Source: Variovorax sp. PBL-H6 (lineage in GTDB: Bacteria; Pseudomonadota; Gammaproteobacteria; Burkholderiales; Burkholderiaceae_C). Taken from it: a stretch of DNA of 64,000 nucleotides. The notes under the pieces are model-generated. The model ran no database searches, was not told the origin of the DNA, and saw only the letters and a list, made by a program, of their open reading frames with translations. Position numbers and translations under genes: made by a program. The stretch's first letter is position 1; every line of letters begins with the position of its first letter. Positions 27,198 through 36,804 of the stretch are shown one piece after another. The stretch is taken from contig NZ_LR594659.1 in assembly GCF_901827155.1 (NCBI RefSeq), positions 5,924,501 through 5,988,500 on the forward strand. Direction: 5' to 3'.

Positions 27198-28781
27198 TCA
27201 GCGGTTGCTCGGCAGGGCTGCCGCGAGATGCCCGCGCACAAAGGCTTCCTCGAAAATCGAATACCCCGACCAGTCGCTGTGCGCAAATACCAGGCGGCCG
27301 GCGACGATGCGCTCGTGCGTGCGGAGCCGGGCAAGCATTCCGGGTGCGGGAATGGCCATGGCATGACCATAGCGGGTGATCTCGATGCGTGTGGCGAGCG
27401 CGGCAAGATCGGGATGAGGCAGCGACAGCTCCGCCAGCAGTTCGTCGCGCCAGCCGCTCCAGGGCCGATCCAGCAGCAGGCGCCGGCCATCCGGGCCGTC
27501 GTAAGTGCTGGGGCCGAGCGGCCGGTACCAGCTCAGCACAGTGGCGCCCGGGGTCGGGTCCAGCGCCTGATGGCGCGCGTCGACATAGCCGAGCCCGCGT
27601 GTGCCGTAGACCACGTTGTCCCAGCTCGGCGCCGCGCCGGGCCGGTCGGCCAGCGGCCCGCGCAAGTGCACGTTGGCCACGAGCCAGGGGGCATAGCGCA
27701 ATGCGGCGCCCGCATCGCGCAACGGCGCGGGCGGGTTCTCCACCACGCGGGCGGCGATGAAGCCCGGCAGCGCGACGATGCAGCGCTCCGCCTGCCAGCG
27801 CACGCGAGCCCCGGCGGGGGCATCGAAGGCCTCGACCTCGACGCCGGAGCGGGTCTCGGCGATGCGCAGCACTCCATGACCCGTCTTGAGGCGGTCCTCC
27901 AGCGGCGACGCGAGCCGCCGCGCAAGCCAGCCGTTGCCCTCGGGCCAGGTCAGCACCGCGTCGCGCTCGGCGTCCTCATCGCCGGGTGCATGGAAGCCGT
28001 GCCGGCTCGCGAAATAGTGGATGCCGGCCCAGGCCGAGACATGCGCGATACCGGCGCCGTAGTCGTCGCGGCAGCAGTAGTCGAGGTACCAGCGCAGCTG
28101 CGGATCGTCGAGTCCTTCGCGTTCGAGCCAGGCCGCGAAGGGCAGGGCGTCCAGTTCCAGCAGGCGCGGCGCGAGCGGCGCGCGCAGTGTCGGGATGGCG
28201 AAGCGCGCTTCGCGCCGAAGGGCTTCCACGCGCCGCGAGAACAGGCGGTACTGCGCAAGCGTGCGCTCGTGCAGGCCCTGCAGGGGCAGCAAGCCGTCCT
28301 GCCAGGCGCCCTGGAAGAACAACCGCTCCTGCGGGCTGTGGCAAAGGTGGCGTTCTTCGTACTCCCAGCGACCCCCCACGCGGCGGCGCAGGCCCAGTTC
28401 TTCGAGCAGGTCCTGCACCTCGTGTGCCTGGTCGCCCGGCAGCGGCAAGTAGTGGGCGCCGAGAGGGCAGGCGATGCCGCCCACCTGACCGCCGCGGCTG
28501 TTGCCACCCGCCTGGTCCTCGAGCTCGAGCAGCACGAAGTCCTCGATGCCGGCCATGCGCAAGGCGCGCGCGGCTGCCAATCCCGCCACACCGCCGCCGG
28601 CGATGACGACGCGCGTACGACGCGTGACCGAAGGCGCCTCGCTGCGGCGCCACACCTCGTCGCGCAGTGCGTGGCCGCGCGCGACATCGATGCCGTTGAA
28701 GCCGCCCTCGATCTCGTGCCGCTCGATGCAGGCGCCGAGCGCCAGCGCGCCGGCGGCACCGAGGAATGCGCGACGCTTCAT
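27198..28781 (-). CDS. Tat-exported FAD-dependent amine oxidase-like flavoprotein
   Basis: 527 aa. The N-terminus MKRRAFLGAAGALALGAC has a twin-arginine motif and a lipobox-like LGAC. The dinucleotide-binding GGGVAGLAAARAL lies at ~62-74, followed by the ELEDQAGGNS loop typical of amine oxidase/phytoene desaturase flavoproteins. A C-terminal FAD contact is HSDWSGYSIFEEAFVRG. The start overlaps the stop of the spermidine-synthase-like gene. In this gene order it may oxidise a polyamine or related amine made by the neighbour, which is inference only. Confidence 0.85.
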   Translation of the reverse strand: MKRRAFLGAAGALALGACIERHEIEGGFNGIDVARGHALRDEVWRRSEAPSVTRRTRVVIAGGGVAGLAAARALRMAGIEDFVLLELEDQAGGNSRGGQVGGIACPLGAHYLPLPGDQAHEVQDLLEELGLRRRVGGRWEYEERHLCHSPQERLFFQGAWQDGLLPLQGLHERTLAQYRLFSRRVEALRREARFAIPTLRAPLAPRLLELDALPFAAWLEREGLDDPQLRWYLDYCCRDDYGAGIAHVSAWAGIHYFASRHGFHAPGDEDAERDAVLTWPEGNGWLARRLASPLEDRLKTGHGVLRIAETRSGVEVEAFDAPAGARVRWQAERCIVALPGFIAARVVENPPAPLRDAGAALRYAPWLVANVHLRGPLADRPGAAPSWDNVVYGTRGLGYVDARHQALDPTPGATVLSWYRPLGPSTYDGPDGRRLLLDRPWSGWRDELLAELSLPHPDLAALATRIEITRYGHAMAIPAPGMLARLRTHERIVAGRLVFAHSDWSGYSIFEEAFVRGHLAAALPSNR

Positions 28782-30352
28782 CCTCCGTGGCCGACAACCT
28801 TGCCCCACTCCTGCTCGTAGGTCGTGACCAAAGTCTGGTTGGACAGCCGGTTTACCTCGGCCGGCACGCGCGCCATGTCGCGGGGAAACTCGAACAGCTG
28901 GGGCAGCGCCGGGAGGGCCAGGAAGCGCAGCCCCTCGGGCAAGGACTCGGGCAGCCGGTAAGGCCTGCGGCCCGCCACCACGAAGCCCCATTCGCCGAAG
29001 CTGGGCACATGCGCGTGGTAGGGCGTCGCCACCAGGCCGACGGACTCGATGGTGGTGACGACGGTCCAGAAGCTCTTGCGGGCGACGAGTGGCGAGGTGG
29101 TCTGGATCACGGCGTAGCCGCTGGCGGCGAGCCGCTTGTCGAGCAAGGCGTAGAACGAATTCGTGTAGAGCTTGCCGATCGCAAAGTTGGTCGGATCGGG
29201 AAAGTCGACCACGATCACGTCGAAGGCCTCGCCGGACTGCTGCAGCCATTGGAAGGCGTCGGTGTTGACGACCCTGACCTTCGGCGACTTGAGCGCACCG
29301 CCATTGAGGGCGGCCAGCGTCTCGTGCTCGCTGAACAGCCGCGTCATGTTCGGATCGAGCTCGACCAGCGTGATGCTCTCCACCGAGGGGTACTTGAGGA
29401 TCTCGCGCACCGCCATGCCGTCGCCGCCGCCGAGCACGGCCACCTTCTTCGGTGCGCCTTGCGCCGCCATCACAGGATGCACCAGCGCCTCGTGGTAGCG
29501 GTACTCGTCGCGCTCGGCGAACTGCAGGTTGCCATTGAGGAAAAGCCGGTGCCCGGCGCCGCCGCGCGTAACGACGATGCGCTGGTAGGGCGAGCTCTCG
29601 CTGAAGACGATGCGGTCTTGGTAGAACTTGTCTTCCGCCAGCGTCGTGATGTGCCCCGCAAAGACGAAGGCGGCCGTCAGCACGGCCAGCGCCAGCGCGC
29701 AGGCCAGCGCATGCGCGCCCAGGCGGCGCAGCTCGTGCCTGAAGAGCCACAGGGCCCACAGCGCCACCGCCGCGTTCATGAGCCCGAAGAGCAGCCCGGT
29801 GCGGATCATGCCAAGCTGGGGCACCAGCAGCAGCGGGAAGGCGACCGACACCGCCAGCGCGCCCAGGTAGTCGAAGGTCAGCACCTGCGAGACCAGGTCC
29901 TTGAGCATCACGTTGCGGCGAAGGATGCGCATCACCAGCGGGATCTCGAGCCCGACCAGCGTGCCGACCGCCAGCACCAGGCCGTAGAGCAGCAGGCGGA
30001 ACGCGCCGGGAATGTAGGCGTTGGCAATGAAGAGCAGCGCCGGCAACGCGCCCCCGATCAGCGCCACCATCAGCTCGATGCGCAGGAAGTGCGCCGGCAG
30101 CTGCCGCTCGAAGTAGCGCGAGAGCCAGGAGCCCACGCCCATCGCAAACAGGTAGGTGCCGATGATGGTGCTGAACTGCAGCACCGAATCGCCCAGCAGG
30201 TACGAGCTGAGCGCCGCGGCGCTCAGCTCGTACACCAGCCCGCAGGCCGCGACCACGAACACGCTGGCCAGCAGCGCGATCTCGACCGGCGGCGGGCCGC
30301 GCCCCGCCGCCGCGGGAGCCGGATTCAAGGCGGCCTCGCTCATCGAGCTCAC
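28778..30352 (-). CDS. Membrane-anchored spermidine synthase-like aminopropyltransferase
   Basis: 524 aa. About seven hydrophobic segments (residues ~20-225) precede a cytoplasmic spermidine-synthase fold with VAVLGGGDGMAVREILKY (SAM-binding), VELDP and VVDFPDPTN (catalytic Asp region). Fused integral-membrane forms of this family exist in many bacteria, usually in clusters with DUF350 and DUF4178 genes as here. The aminopropyl acceptor is unknown. It lies 7 bp after the DUF350 gene and is coupled to the flavoprotein gene. Confidence 0.88.
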   Translation of the reverse strand: MSSMSEAALNPAPAAAGRGPPPVEIALLASVFVVAACGLVYELSAAALSSYLLGDSVLQFSTIIGTYLFAMGVGSWLSRYFERQLPAHFLRIELMVALIGGALPALLFIANAYIPGAFRLLLYGLVLAVGTLVGLEIPLVMRILRRNVMLKDLVSQVLTFDYLGALAVSVAFPLLLVPQLGMIRTGLLFGLMNAAVALWALWLFRHELRRLGAHALACALALAVLTAAFVFAGHITTLAEDKFYQDRIVFSESSPYQRIVVTRGGAGHRLFLNGNLQFAERDEYRYHEALVHPVMAAQGAPKKVAVLGGGDGMAVREILKYPSVESITLVELDPNMTRLFSEHETLAALNGGALKSPKVRVVNTDAFQWLQQSGEAFDVIVVDFPDPTNFAIGKLYTNSFYALLDKRLAASGYAVIQTTSPLVARKSFWTVVTTIESVGLVATPYHAHVPSFGEWGFVVAGRRPYRLPESLPEGLRFLALPALPQLFEFPRDMARVPAEVNRLSNQTLVTTYEQEWGKVVGHGG

Positions 30353-30359
30353 CGAGAAA

Positions 30360-30581
30360 TCAATGAATCGCGGCGGCGACGATGATGCTGATGCCCAGGC
30401 TCATCGCGGCCACGACGAGGCCGAGCGCCACGTTCTGCTTCTCGACGATCTCCTGCCACAGGTCGTAGGGCGTGAGCTTGTCGATGAGCACGAAGGTGAT
30501 CCAGAACATCAGCACGCCGATGAGCGCGTAGAGGATCGAGCCCAGGAAGGCCGCGGGCCTCAGCCATTCAATTCCAAACAT
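30360..30581 (-). CDS. DUF350 family small membrane protein
   Basis: 73 aa. GGAGG is six bases before the ATG at 30581. Two hydrophobic helices: FLGSILYALIGVLMFWITFVLI and ALGLVVAAMSLGISIIVAAAI, with the DKLTPYDLWQEIVEKQNVALG loop characteristic of DUF350 (YjfL-like). Function unknown. Members recur next to DUF4178 and spermidine-synthase-like genes. Confidence 0.88.
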   Translation of the reverse strand: MFGIEWLRPAAFLGSILYALIGVLMFWITFVLIDKLTPYDLWQEIVEKQNVALGLVVAAMSLGISIIVAAAIH

Positions 30582-30603
30582 GAAGGACCTCCGGAAAAAA
30601 GAG

Positions 30604-32082
30604 TCATTTGTGGCCACCGCCACTGGAGTAGCCGCCATAGGAGCCGCCCGAGCTGCGCGAACCGCTCGAGCTGCTGGTGCAGGTGCTCAGGATGATCAAG
30701 AGGATGAGGATCACCACCATGATCAGGATGATGGTGCCGCAGCCGAGCTTGCCGGCCGCGCTCACCGGCAGCGCGTCGCCGCGTTTGAACATGTCGTTCT
30801 TGCCGTCGAGCTTGAAGGCTGCGGCCACCGCGGCACTGTCGATCTTGGTGCCGGAGGACCAGGTCAGCTCTTTGGCCGAGCGCTCCATCGACAACAGCGC
30901 GCTGCCGCTGGCGAAGTCGCGGTTGAAGGTCTTCTGGCCGCGCTCGACCTGCCAATAGAACTCGCCCGCCACGTAGCTGGTCTCGGCGTTGTAGGTGTAC
31001 TGCTGCTGGTAGACCTTCCCGAGGTATGTGGCCCGCGCGCCGTTCTCGGCCATGGTGGGCGCACCGGTGGTGGGCTTGACCAGGCTCCAGCCATCCTCGG
31101 CATCGACCAGGAAGTTGAAGCCGCGCTTCTTGTTGTAGAGCAGGTACTCGTTCCAGCCGAAATGCTCGTCGTCGCCGGGCGCGACGCCCATGCGGTGCTG
31201 GAAACCGACCACCTGCCACTGTGCACCTTGCAGCTGGCCCGTGGTGCCGATGGGGATGAGCGGCTGCACCCGCTCGTCCTGCGTCGCGTGACGCAACTCG
31301 CCGCCGATACCCTGCGTCAGGTCGATGATGCTGTTGCAGGCGCGGCAGGTGACGCTCTTGCTCTCGGCAAAGTTGACTGTGACCGGCGAGCCGCAGTTCG
31401 GGCAGTTGAAGCTGCGGCCCTTTTCCTCTTTGGCTGATTCATCGCGCAGACCGGTCAGCTGCAGGTCCTCCAGCCGCACCGCTCGGCCGAGGTAGGCGCC
31501 CGGCGGCTGGGTGTCGTAGTCGAGGCTGAGCACCAGCCCCTGATCGTTGCGCAACTCGACCACGGCGAAAGGGCGGCCAAGCTCCGGCAGGCGCGGCAGC
31601 TCGCCTTGCGCAGAGACCAGTCGAACCTGCTGGTTCGAGGCTACCGTGTAGCTCTGGCCGTTGAATGCCGTGGTGGCGCCCACACGCAGCTCGGCCGGAT
31701 GGGGCGCCTCGCGCTGCAACTCGTACGGCAGCGAGAAGACGAAGGCGCCGTTGTCCTCGCTGAGGACGCCGGTGCGCTCGCCGTCGAGCGCGGCGATCCA
31801 CTCGGTCCACCGGCCGCCGTCGTAGCTGTACTGCAGCCGGCCGACCAGGGTGAAGGGCTGGTCCTGAATACGCCCTGCGGCGAACAGCTGCAACGGGCTG
31901 AAGTCGTCGAACAGCTCCGCCATCTTGCCGGTGCGCGCGAGCGTGTCGCCCTGGCGCACGACGGTGCTCTGGCAATAGGGGCAGACCGCGTGGGTGGACT
32001 GCGCCGACCGGAATTCGACCGGCGCGCCACAGCCAGGGCAGGGCGCGCGGTAGTAGCGCTGCTGGGAAGAGTCGGTGGCCAC
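30604..32082 (-). CDS. DUF4178 protein with two zinc ribbons and C-terminal membrane anchor
   Basis: 492 aa from the GTG at 32082 (MATDSSQQRYYRAPC). A longer frame opening with a TTG at 32142 is doubtful because that extension is coded by an intergenic inverted repeat. Zinc ribbons: CPGCGAPVEF...CPYC near the start and CPNCGSPV...CRAC at ~235-255. Two DUF4178 segments flank the second ribbon (LQLFAAGRIQDQPFTLVGRLQY; GTTGQLQGAQWQVVGF). One C-terminal membrane helix (GTIILIMVVILILLIIL) is followed by a Ser/Gly-rich tail. Probably a membrane-tethered scaffold in the cluster. Confidence 0.85.
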   Translation of the reverse strand: MATDSSQQRYYRAPCPGCGAPVEFRSAQSTHAVCPYCQSTVVRQGDTLARTGKMAELFDDFSPLQLFAAGRIQDQPFTLVGRLQYSYDGGRWTEWIAALDGERTGVLSEDNGAFVFSLPYELQREAPHPAELRVGATTAFNGQSYTVASNQQVRLVSAQGELPRLPELGRPFAVVELRNDQGLVLSLDYDTQPPGAYLGRAVRLEDLQLTGLRDESAKEEKGRSFNCPNCGSPVTVNFAESKSVTCRACNSIIDLTQGIGGELRHATQDERVQPLIPIGTTGQLQGAQWQVVGFQHRMGVAPGDDEHFGWNEYLLYNKKRGFNFLVDAEDGWSLVKPTTGAPTMAENGARATYLGKVYQQQYTYNAETSYVAGEFYWQVERGQKTFNRDFASGSALLSMERSAKELTWSSGTKIDSAAVAAAFKLDGKNDMFKRGDALPVSAAGKLGCGTIILIMVVILILLIILSTCTSSSSGSRSSGGSYGGYSSGGGHK

Positions 32083-32111
32083 GAAAGGCGACGGCGAGGT
32101 CCGCTCACTGC

Positions 32112-32140
32112 GAGCTTGTCGAAGACGCTTCGACAGGCTC
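32112..32140. repeat. Intergenic inverted repeat (GTCGAAG...CTTCGAC type)
   Basis: 13-bp arms with one mismatch around ACG (GAGCTTGTCGAAG / CTTCGACAGGCTC). Repeats of this kind are dispersed between genes in many proteobacteria. Here it separates the SPFH gene from the DUF4178 gene. Confidence 0.75.
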
Positions 32141-32157
32141 AACCGGAGCGGAGCGGC

Positions 32158-33222
32158 TCAGACCAGCTTCTTCAGCAGTTCCGCCTTCTTGGCGTCGAAT
32201 TCTTCCTGCGTGAGGACGCCCTTGGTCTTGAGCTCGCCGAGCTTCTCGAGCGTGGTCATCACGTCGGCCGGATTGACCACGGCGACAGTGGGCTGCTGCT
32301 GCTGCGCCGCATCTGCAGCAGCAGGGACGGCGCCGGTACTCGCCGGATTGAGTCCCTGCTGAAGGTTCTGCGCCAGCACCTGGCCCAGCGCCACGCCGGC
32401 CCCGAGGCCCATCGCGTCGCCGGCAATGCCGCCGCCCTGGCCGGCGCCCTCGGCAAACTTCGGAATCGCCTGCGCCGTCTGGTACTGCATGAACTTGCCC
32501 ATGTCGTTACCGACCATCCCCATGCCGATCTTCTGGTCGAGGATCTTCTGCAGCTCCTCCGGCAGTGAGACGTTCTGGACCGTGAGGGCCTCGAGCCGGA
32601 TCCCGATCTTGGCGAACTCCGGCACCAGCTGCGCCGCCAGTGCCTGCGCGAACTGGATCTGGTTGGCCGCCAGGTCGAGGAAAGGGACACCGCTGGAGGC
32701 GATCGCGTTGCTGATGTTCTGTAGAACCAGGCCGCGCAGTTGGCCATCGAGGTCGGCCACGGTGTAAATGTCGCGCGTGCCCGAGATCTCTGTGTGGAAG
32801 AGCTTCGCGTCGCCGATGCGGAAGCTGAAGTTGCCGAAGGCGCGCAGGCGAACGGCGCCGAAGTCCTTGTCGCGGATGGTGATCGGCTGGGGCGTGCCCC
32901 ATTTCTGATCGACCTGCTGGCGGGTGCTGAAGAAATAGACATCGCTCTTGAACGGGGACTCGAAGAGCTTGTCCCAATTCCTGAGGTAGGTGAGGACCGG
33001 GAGAGTCTGCGTCGTGAGCTTGTACATGCCCGGGCCGAACACGTCGGCCACCTGGCCCTCATTGACGAAAACCGCCACCTGCGACTCGCGTACCGTGAGC
33101 GAAGCGCCATTCTGGATTTCCATCTCCGCCATGGGGAAGCGCCACGCCAGCGTCCCGTCTCCAGTCTCGGTCCACTGGATGATGTCAATGAACTGTTTCT
33201 TGATGAAATCCATCAGCGCCAC
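32158..33222 (-). CDS. SPFH-domain protein with C-terminal SHOCT domain (YdjI/virion-core-like)
   Basis: 354 aa from the GTG at 33222, with GAGGAG five bases upstream; the ATG at 33213 is too far from it. The N-terminal half (SPFH, ~40-240) contains LTVRESQVAVFVNEGQVADVFGPGMY and the PQPITIRDKDFGAVRLRAFG stretch. A Gly/Ala/Gln-rich linker is followed by a SHOCT domain (EKLGELKTKGVLTQEEFDAKKAELL). It is thought to organise membrane-associated assemblies. First gene of the cluster that runs through DUF4178, DUF350, spermidine-synthase-like and flavoprotein genes. Confidence 0.88.
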   Translation of the reverse strand: MALMDFIKKQFIDIIQWTETGDGTLAWRFPMAEMEIQNGASLTVRESQVAVFVNEGQVADVFGPGMYKLTTQTLPVLTYLRNWDKLFESPFKSDVYFFSTRQQVDQKWGTPQPITIRDKDFGAVRLRAFGNFSFRIGDAKLFHTEISGTRDIYTVADLDGQLRGLVLQNISNAIASSGVPFLDLAANQIQFAQALAAQLVPEFAKIGIRLEALTVQNVSLPEELQKILDQKIGMGMVGNDMGKFMQYQTAQAIPKFAEGAGQGGGIAGDAMGLGAGVALGQVLAQNLQQGLNPASTGAVPAAADAAQQQQPTVAVVNPADVMTTLEKLGELKTKGVLTQEEFDAKKAELLKKLV

Positions 33223-33386
33223 GATAACTCCTCGTCCGGTTGTTGTGAGCGCGGCCATACTGCCATATCGGCCCGGCGTCGGGCAGGCATTTTGGTCGCG
33301 CGCCAAGCTGCCTTGACGAAAGGCGAGAAAGCGCGAGGCCTACAATCGGCGCCCCCTACAAGAAGCGTTGCACGGAGCAAAGGCAC

Positions 33387-35726
33387 ATGTCCGATCTGAC
33401 CTCCCCGATCCCCACGCCCGAAGACAAGCGCGCCGAACTGCGCCGGGCGGCCCTCGAGTACCACGAGCTTCCTGTTCCGGGCAAGGTTGCAATCGCGGCG
33501 ACCAAGCAGATGATGAACCAGCGTGACTTGGCCCTGGCCTATTCGCCTGGGGTGGCAGCGCCTTGCGAGGAGATCGTCAAGGACCCGGTCAACGCCTTCA
33601 AGTACACAGCGCGCGGCAACCTGGTCGCAGTGATCACCAACGGCACCGCGGTGCTGGGCCTGGGCGACATCGGGCCGCTGGCTTCCAAGCCGGTGATGGA
33701 AGGCAAGGGCGTGCTGTTCAAGAAGTTCGCGGGCGTCGATGTGTTCGACATCGAGATCGACGAGAAGGACCCCGCGAGGCTGGTGGAAGTCATTGCCGCG
33801 CTTGAGCCGACCTTCGGTGCCATCAACCTCGAGGACATCAAGGCGCCGGACTGCTTCTACGTCGAGCGCGAGTTGCGCAAGCGCATGAAGATTCCGGTCT
33901 TTCATGATGACCAGCACGGCACGGCCATCACGGTGGCTGCCGCCATGCTCAACGGGCTGAAGGTGGTCGGCAAGGACATCGGGCAGATCAAGCTGGTCGC
34001 CTCCGGCGCGGGCGCTGCGGCGCTGGCCTGTCTCAACCTGCTCCTGAAGGTCGGCCTGAAACGCGAGAACGTGTTCGTCACCGACCTGGCGGGCGTGGTG
34101 TATGAAGGCCGCACCGAGCTGATGGACGACGACAAGCGCCAATACATGCAGAAAACCTCGGCGCGCTCGCTGACCGAGGTGATCGAGGGCGCGGACGTGT
34201 TCCTTGGCCTTTCCGCCGGTGGGGTCCTCAAGCCCGCCATGGTGGCCAAGATGGCGGCGAAGCCAGTGATCTTCGCGCTCGCCAACCCAAATCCGGAAAT
34301 CACACCCGAGGAGGCGAAGGCGGTGCGCGACGACGTCGTCATGGCCACTGGCCGTACGGACTACCCGAACCAGGTCAACAATGTCCTGTGCTTCCCCTAC
34401 ATCTTCCGCGGCGCGTTGGACTGCGGCGCCACCACCATCACCGACGAGATGGAGGTCGCAGCCGTGCACGCCATCGCCGAACTCGCACAAGCCGAGCAGA
34501 GCGAGCGCGTGGCGGCAGCCTATGTGGGCGAGAAGCTGAGCTTCGGCCCTGACTACCTCATTCCGAAGCCCTTCGATCCGCGGCTCATGATGAAGATCGC
34601 GCCCGCAGTCGCCAAGGCGGCGGCGGAGAGCGGCGTCGCGCTGCGTCCGATCGGCGATCTCGACGCCTACCGCGACAAGCTGCAGAGCTTCGTGTACGCC
34701 TCGGGTACCACGATGAAGCCAATCTTCGACACCGCCAAGCGCGCGCCGAAGAAACGGGTGGCCTACAGCGAAGGCGAGGAAGAACGCGTGCTGCGCGCGG
34801 CGCAGATCGTGGTCGACGAGGGCATCGCCCGGCCCACCCTGATCGGCCGGCCCGCCATCATCGCCCAGCGCATCGAGAAGTTCGGCCTGCGCCTCAAGGA
34901 GGAACTCGACTACGACGTGGTGAATACCGATTTCGACCACCGGTACCGCGACTTCTGGCAAACCTATCACCGGATGACCGAACGCAAGGGCATCACGGTG
35001 CAGGTCGCCAAGATCGAGATGCGCCGCCGCCTCACGCTCATCGGCGCCATGCTGCTGCACAAGGGCGACGTCGATGGCCTGATCTGCGGCACCTGGGGCA
35101 CCACCGCGCTGCATCTGCGATACATCGACCAGGTCATCGGCAAGCGTGTCGGTGGTTGCGCAAGCACGCCCCAGGACATGCCGATCTACGCCTGCATGAA
35201 CGGCCTGTTGCTGCCGGACAGGCAGGTGTTCCTGGTCGACACGCACGTCAACTACGACCCGACGCCCGAAGAACTGACCGAGATCACGACGATGGCGGCC
35301 GAGGAAATGATGCGCTTCGGCTTGAAGCCGAAGGCCGCACTGCTGTCGCATTCGAATTTCGGAACCAGCGAGCACCCCAGCGCGATCAAGATGCGTCAGA
35401 CGCTCGCATTGCTTCGCGAGCAGGCGCCGTGGCTTGAAGTCGACGGAGAAATGCACGGTGACGTTGCTTTGGACGGCAAGCAGCGCGCGCAGGTGATGCC
35501 GCACAGCGCCCTGGCTGGCGATGCCAATCTCCTGGTATTCCCGAACATCGACGCTGCCAACATTTCCTACAACCTGCTCAAAACGGCCGCTGGCGGCAAC
35601 ATCGCCATCGGCCCGGTGCTGCTTGGGGCGGCCAAACCTGTGCACATCCTCACCGCGACCGCGACGGTGCGCCGTATCGTCAACATGACCGCCTTGACGG
35701 TGGCGGATGCCAACGCCGAGCGTTAA
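33387..35726 (+). CDS. maeB: NADP-dependent malic enzyme with phosphotransacetylase-like domain
   Basis: 779 aa. Residues ~1-430 are the malic enzyme ([30 protein letters not shown](P)-binding [13 protein letters not shown]). Residues ~440-779 are the phosphate-acetyltransferase-like domain found in MaeB-type enzymes, used for allosteric control by acetyl-CoA-type ligands. It decarboxylates malate to pyruvate and makes NADPH. A TACAAT -10-like box is at 33341, 40 bp before the start. Confidence 0.96.
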   Translation: MSDLTSPIPTPEDKRAELRRAALEYHELPVPGKVAIAATKQMMNQRDLALAYSPGVAAPCEEIVKDPVNAFKYTARGNLVAVITNGTAVLGLGDIGPLASKPVMEGKGVLFKKFAGVDVFDIEIDEKDPARLVEVIAALEPTFGAINLEDIKAPDCFYVERELRKRMKIPVFHDDQHGTAITVAAAMLNGLKVVGKDIGQIKLVASGAGAAALACLNLLLKVGLKRENVFVTDLAGVVYEGRTELMDDDKRQYMQKTSARSLTEVIEGADVFLGLSAGGVLKPAMVAKMAAKPVIFALANPNPEITPEEAKAVRDDVVMATGRTDYPNQVNNVLCFPYIFRGALDCGATTITDEMEVAAVHAIAELAQAEQSERVAAAYVGEKLSFGPDYLIPKPFDPRLMMKIAPAVAKAAAESGVALRPIGDLDAYRDKLQSFVYASGTTMKPIFDTAKRAPKKRVAYSEGEEERVLRAAQIVVDEGIARPTLIGRPAIIAQRIEKFGLRLKEELDYDVVNTDFDHRYRDFWQTYHRMTERKGITVQVAKIEMRRRLTLIGAMLLHKGDVDGLICGTWGTTALHLRYIDQVIGKRVGGCASTPQDMPIYACMNGLLLPDRQVFLVDTHVNYDPTPEELTEITTMAAEEMMRFGLKPKAALLSHSNFGTSEHPSAIKMRQTLALLREQAPWLEVDGEMHGDVALDGKQRAQVMPHSALAGDANLLVFPNIDAANISYNLLKTAAGGNIAIGPVLLGAAKPVHILTATATVRRIVNMTALTVADANAER

Positions 35727-35779
35727 GCGTTTGTACGACAGCGGCCGCTAACTTCGAATGCATCGGTAAGACCCTGGCA

Positions 35780-35802
35780 GCCTGCTCAAAGATTGGGCAG
35801 GC
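35780..35802 (+). terminator. Hairpin downstream of maeB
   Basis: GCCTGC (35780-35785) pairs with GCAGGC (35797-35802), and a short T-containing stretch follows. Weak terminator candidate. A separate 12-bp palindrome CGGGTTAACCCG lies at 35850-35861, upstream of the RNase gene. Confidence 0.5.
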
Positions 35803-35908
35803 GCTTGCTATTTGTGCGTCCCTGGGGCACACTTGCGGCCTTGAATTTGCGGGTTAACCCGGAGGTTGACCTGCGATTCGGCCCTCGCTCTTTTTCTTCT
35901 GGTGCCCC

Positions 35909-36322
35909 ATGGCGGCTTACGCCTCGATCACGTTACCGGTCTCCAAATTCGCGCTCGCAGGCCTCTTGTTGATGGCCCTGAGTGCCGGAGCCCAGGCTCG
36001 TGAATGGCTTGGCATCCGCGCCGATCGATCGGCACAGGAAACGATCGCGCTGGCCGAATTGCCGGTACAGGGCCAGCGCACTTATGGAGCCATCTTGAAC
36101 GGTGGCCCTTTCCGATATGAAAAGGACGGCTCGGTGTTCGGCAATCGCGAACACCTCTTGCCGCGAGAGCGCCGGGGCCATTACCGAGAGTACACGGTCG
36201 AAACACCCGGCTCGCGGGATCGCGGCCCACGGCGCATCGTCTGCGGAGGCGAGCGCAAGGTGCCGTCGGTCTGCTGGTACACGGCAGACCATTACGCGAG
36301 TTTCAGGCAGATCTTGCCGTGA
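35909..36322 (+). CDS. Secreted barnase-type ribonuclease
   Basis: 137 aa. A signal peptide of about 30 residues ends in AGAQA. The mature part aligns with barnase: DGSVFGNREHLLPRERRGHYREYTV, RRIV and TADHYASF give the catalytic Glu (residue 94), Arg (108/109) and His (128). A Cys pair absent from barnase (CGGERKVPSVC) may form a disulphide. It cleaves single-stranded RNA, preferring guanosine, in the environment or in competitors. The barstar gene follows 47 bp downstream. Confidence 0.9.
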   Translation: MAAYASITLPVSKFALAGLLLMALSAGAQAREWLGIRADRSAQETIALAELPVQGQRTYGAILNGGPFRYEKDGSVFGNREHLLPRERRGHYREYTVETPGSRDRGPRRIVCGGERKVPSVCWYTADHYASFRQILP

Positions 36323-36369
36323 GCGATGAACTGGATTGGAGCGGCGCACCCAGGCGCCCTGAGGTAAAG

Positions 36370-36804
36370 ATGACCACGACAACTATGGAAAGACCAGCGG
36401 AGATGACCCCCACCCTTCGGGGCGTGCGACCCAACATCGTGCAATCGATTCGTGCATTTCGCGTGAGCGATCTGCAGGAGGCGGCACACGCGGCAGGGCA
36501 GCACTTCCTCTATGCCAATCTGGGCAACGCCCAATCGAAGCAGGACGTGCTCGACCTGATCGCTCAACAGTTCACCTTTCCGCAGCACTTCGGCAAGAAC
36601 TTCGATGCGCTGTACGACTGCATGACCGACCCGCTGCATAAATCGGGCCCGCAGCCCGGCTTTGTCATCGTGCTCGAGCAGATTCCTGCCAACGCCAAGT
36701 TCGACAAGGAAGCGCGCGAGCAGTTGCTCGATATCTTCCGGGACGCCGCCGACTATTGGGGCGATCGGAAAATACCGTTTCGGTGCTTCTATTCTTTTCT
36801 GTAG
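36370..36804 (+). CDS. Barstar family ribonuclease inhibitor
   Basis: 144 aa from the ATG at 36370, which has GAGG five bases upstream; a GTG at 36319 overlapping the RNase stop is an alternative. The barstar core is LDLIAQQFTFPQHFGKNFDALYDCMTDPL, including the Asp-containing helix that plugs the barnase active site (FDALYDC). The N-terminal ~45 residues are extra relative to the ~90-residue B. amyloliquefaciens protein. It protects the cytoplasm from unexported RNase encoded by the previous gene. Confidence 0.92.
   Translation: MTTTTMERPAEMTPTLRGVRPNIVQSIRAFRVSDLQEAAHAAGQHFLYANLGNAQSKQDVLDLIAQQFTFPQHFGKNFDALYDCMTDPLHKSGPQPGFVIVLEQIPANAKFDKEAREQLLDIFRDAADYWGDRKIPFRCFYSFL

Noticed and set aside
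32082..32142. TTG start for the DUF4178 protein
   Set aside because: The added residues are encoded by an intergenic inverted repeat and have no ribosome site.
33313..33346. TTGACG and TACAAT as a full sigma-70 promoter for maeB
   Set aside because: The two hexamers are 22 bp apart, too far for a standard promoter; only the -10-like box is mentioned.
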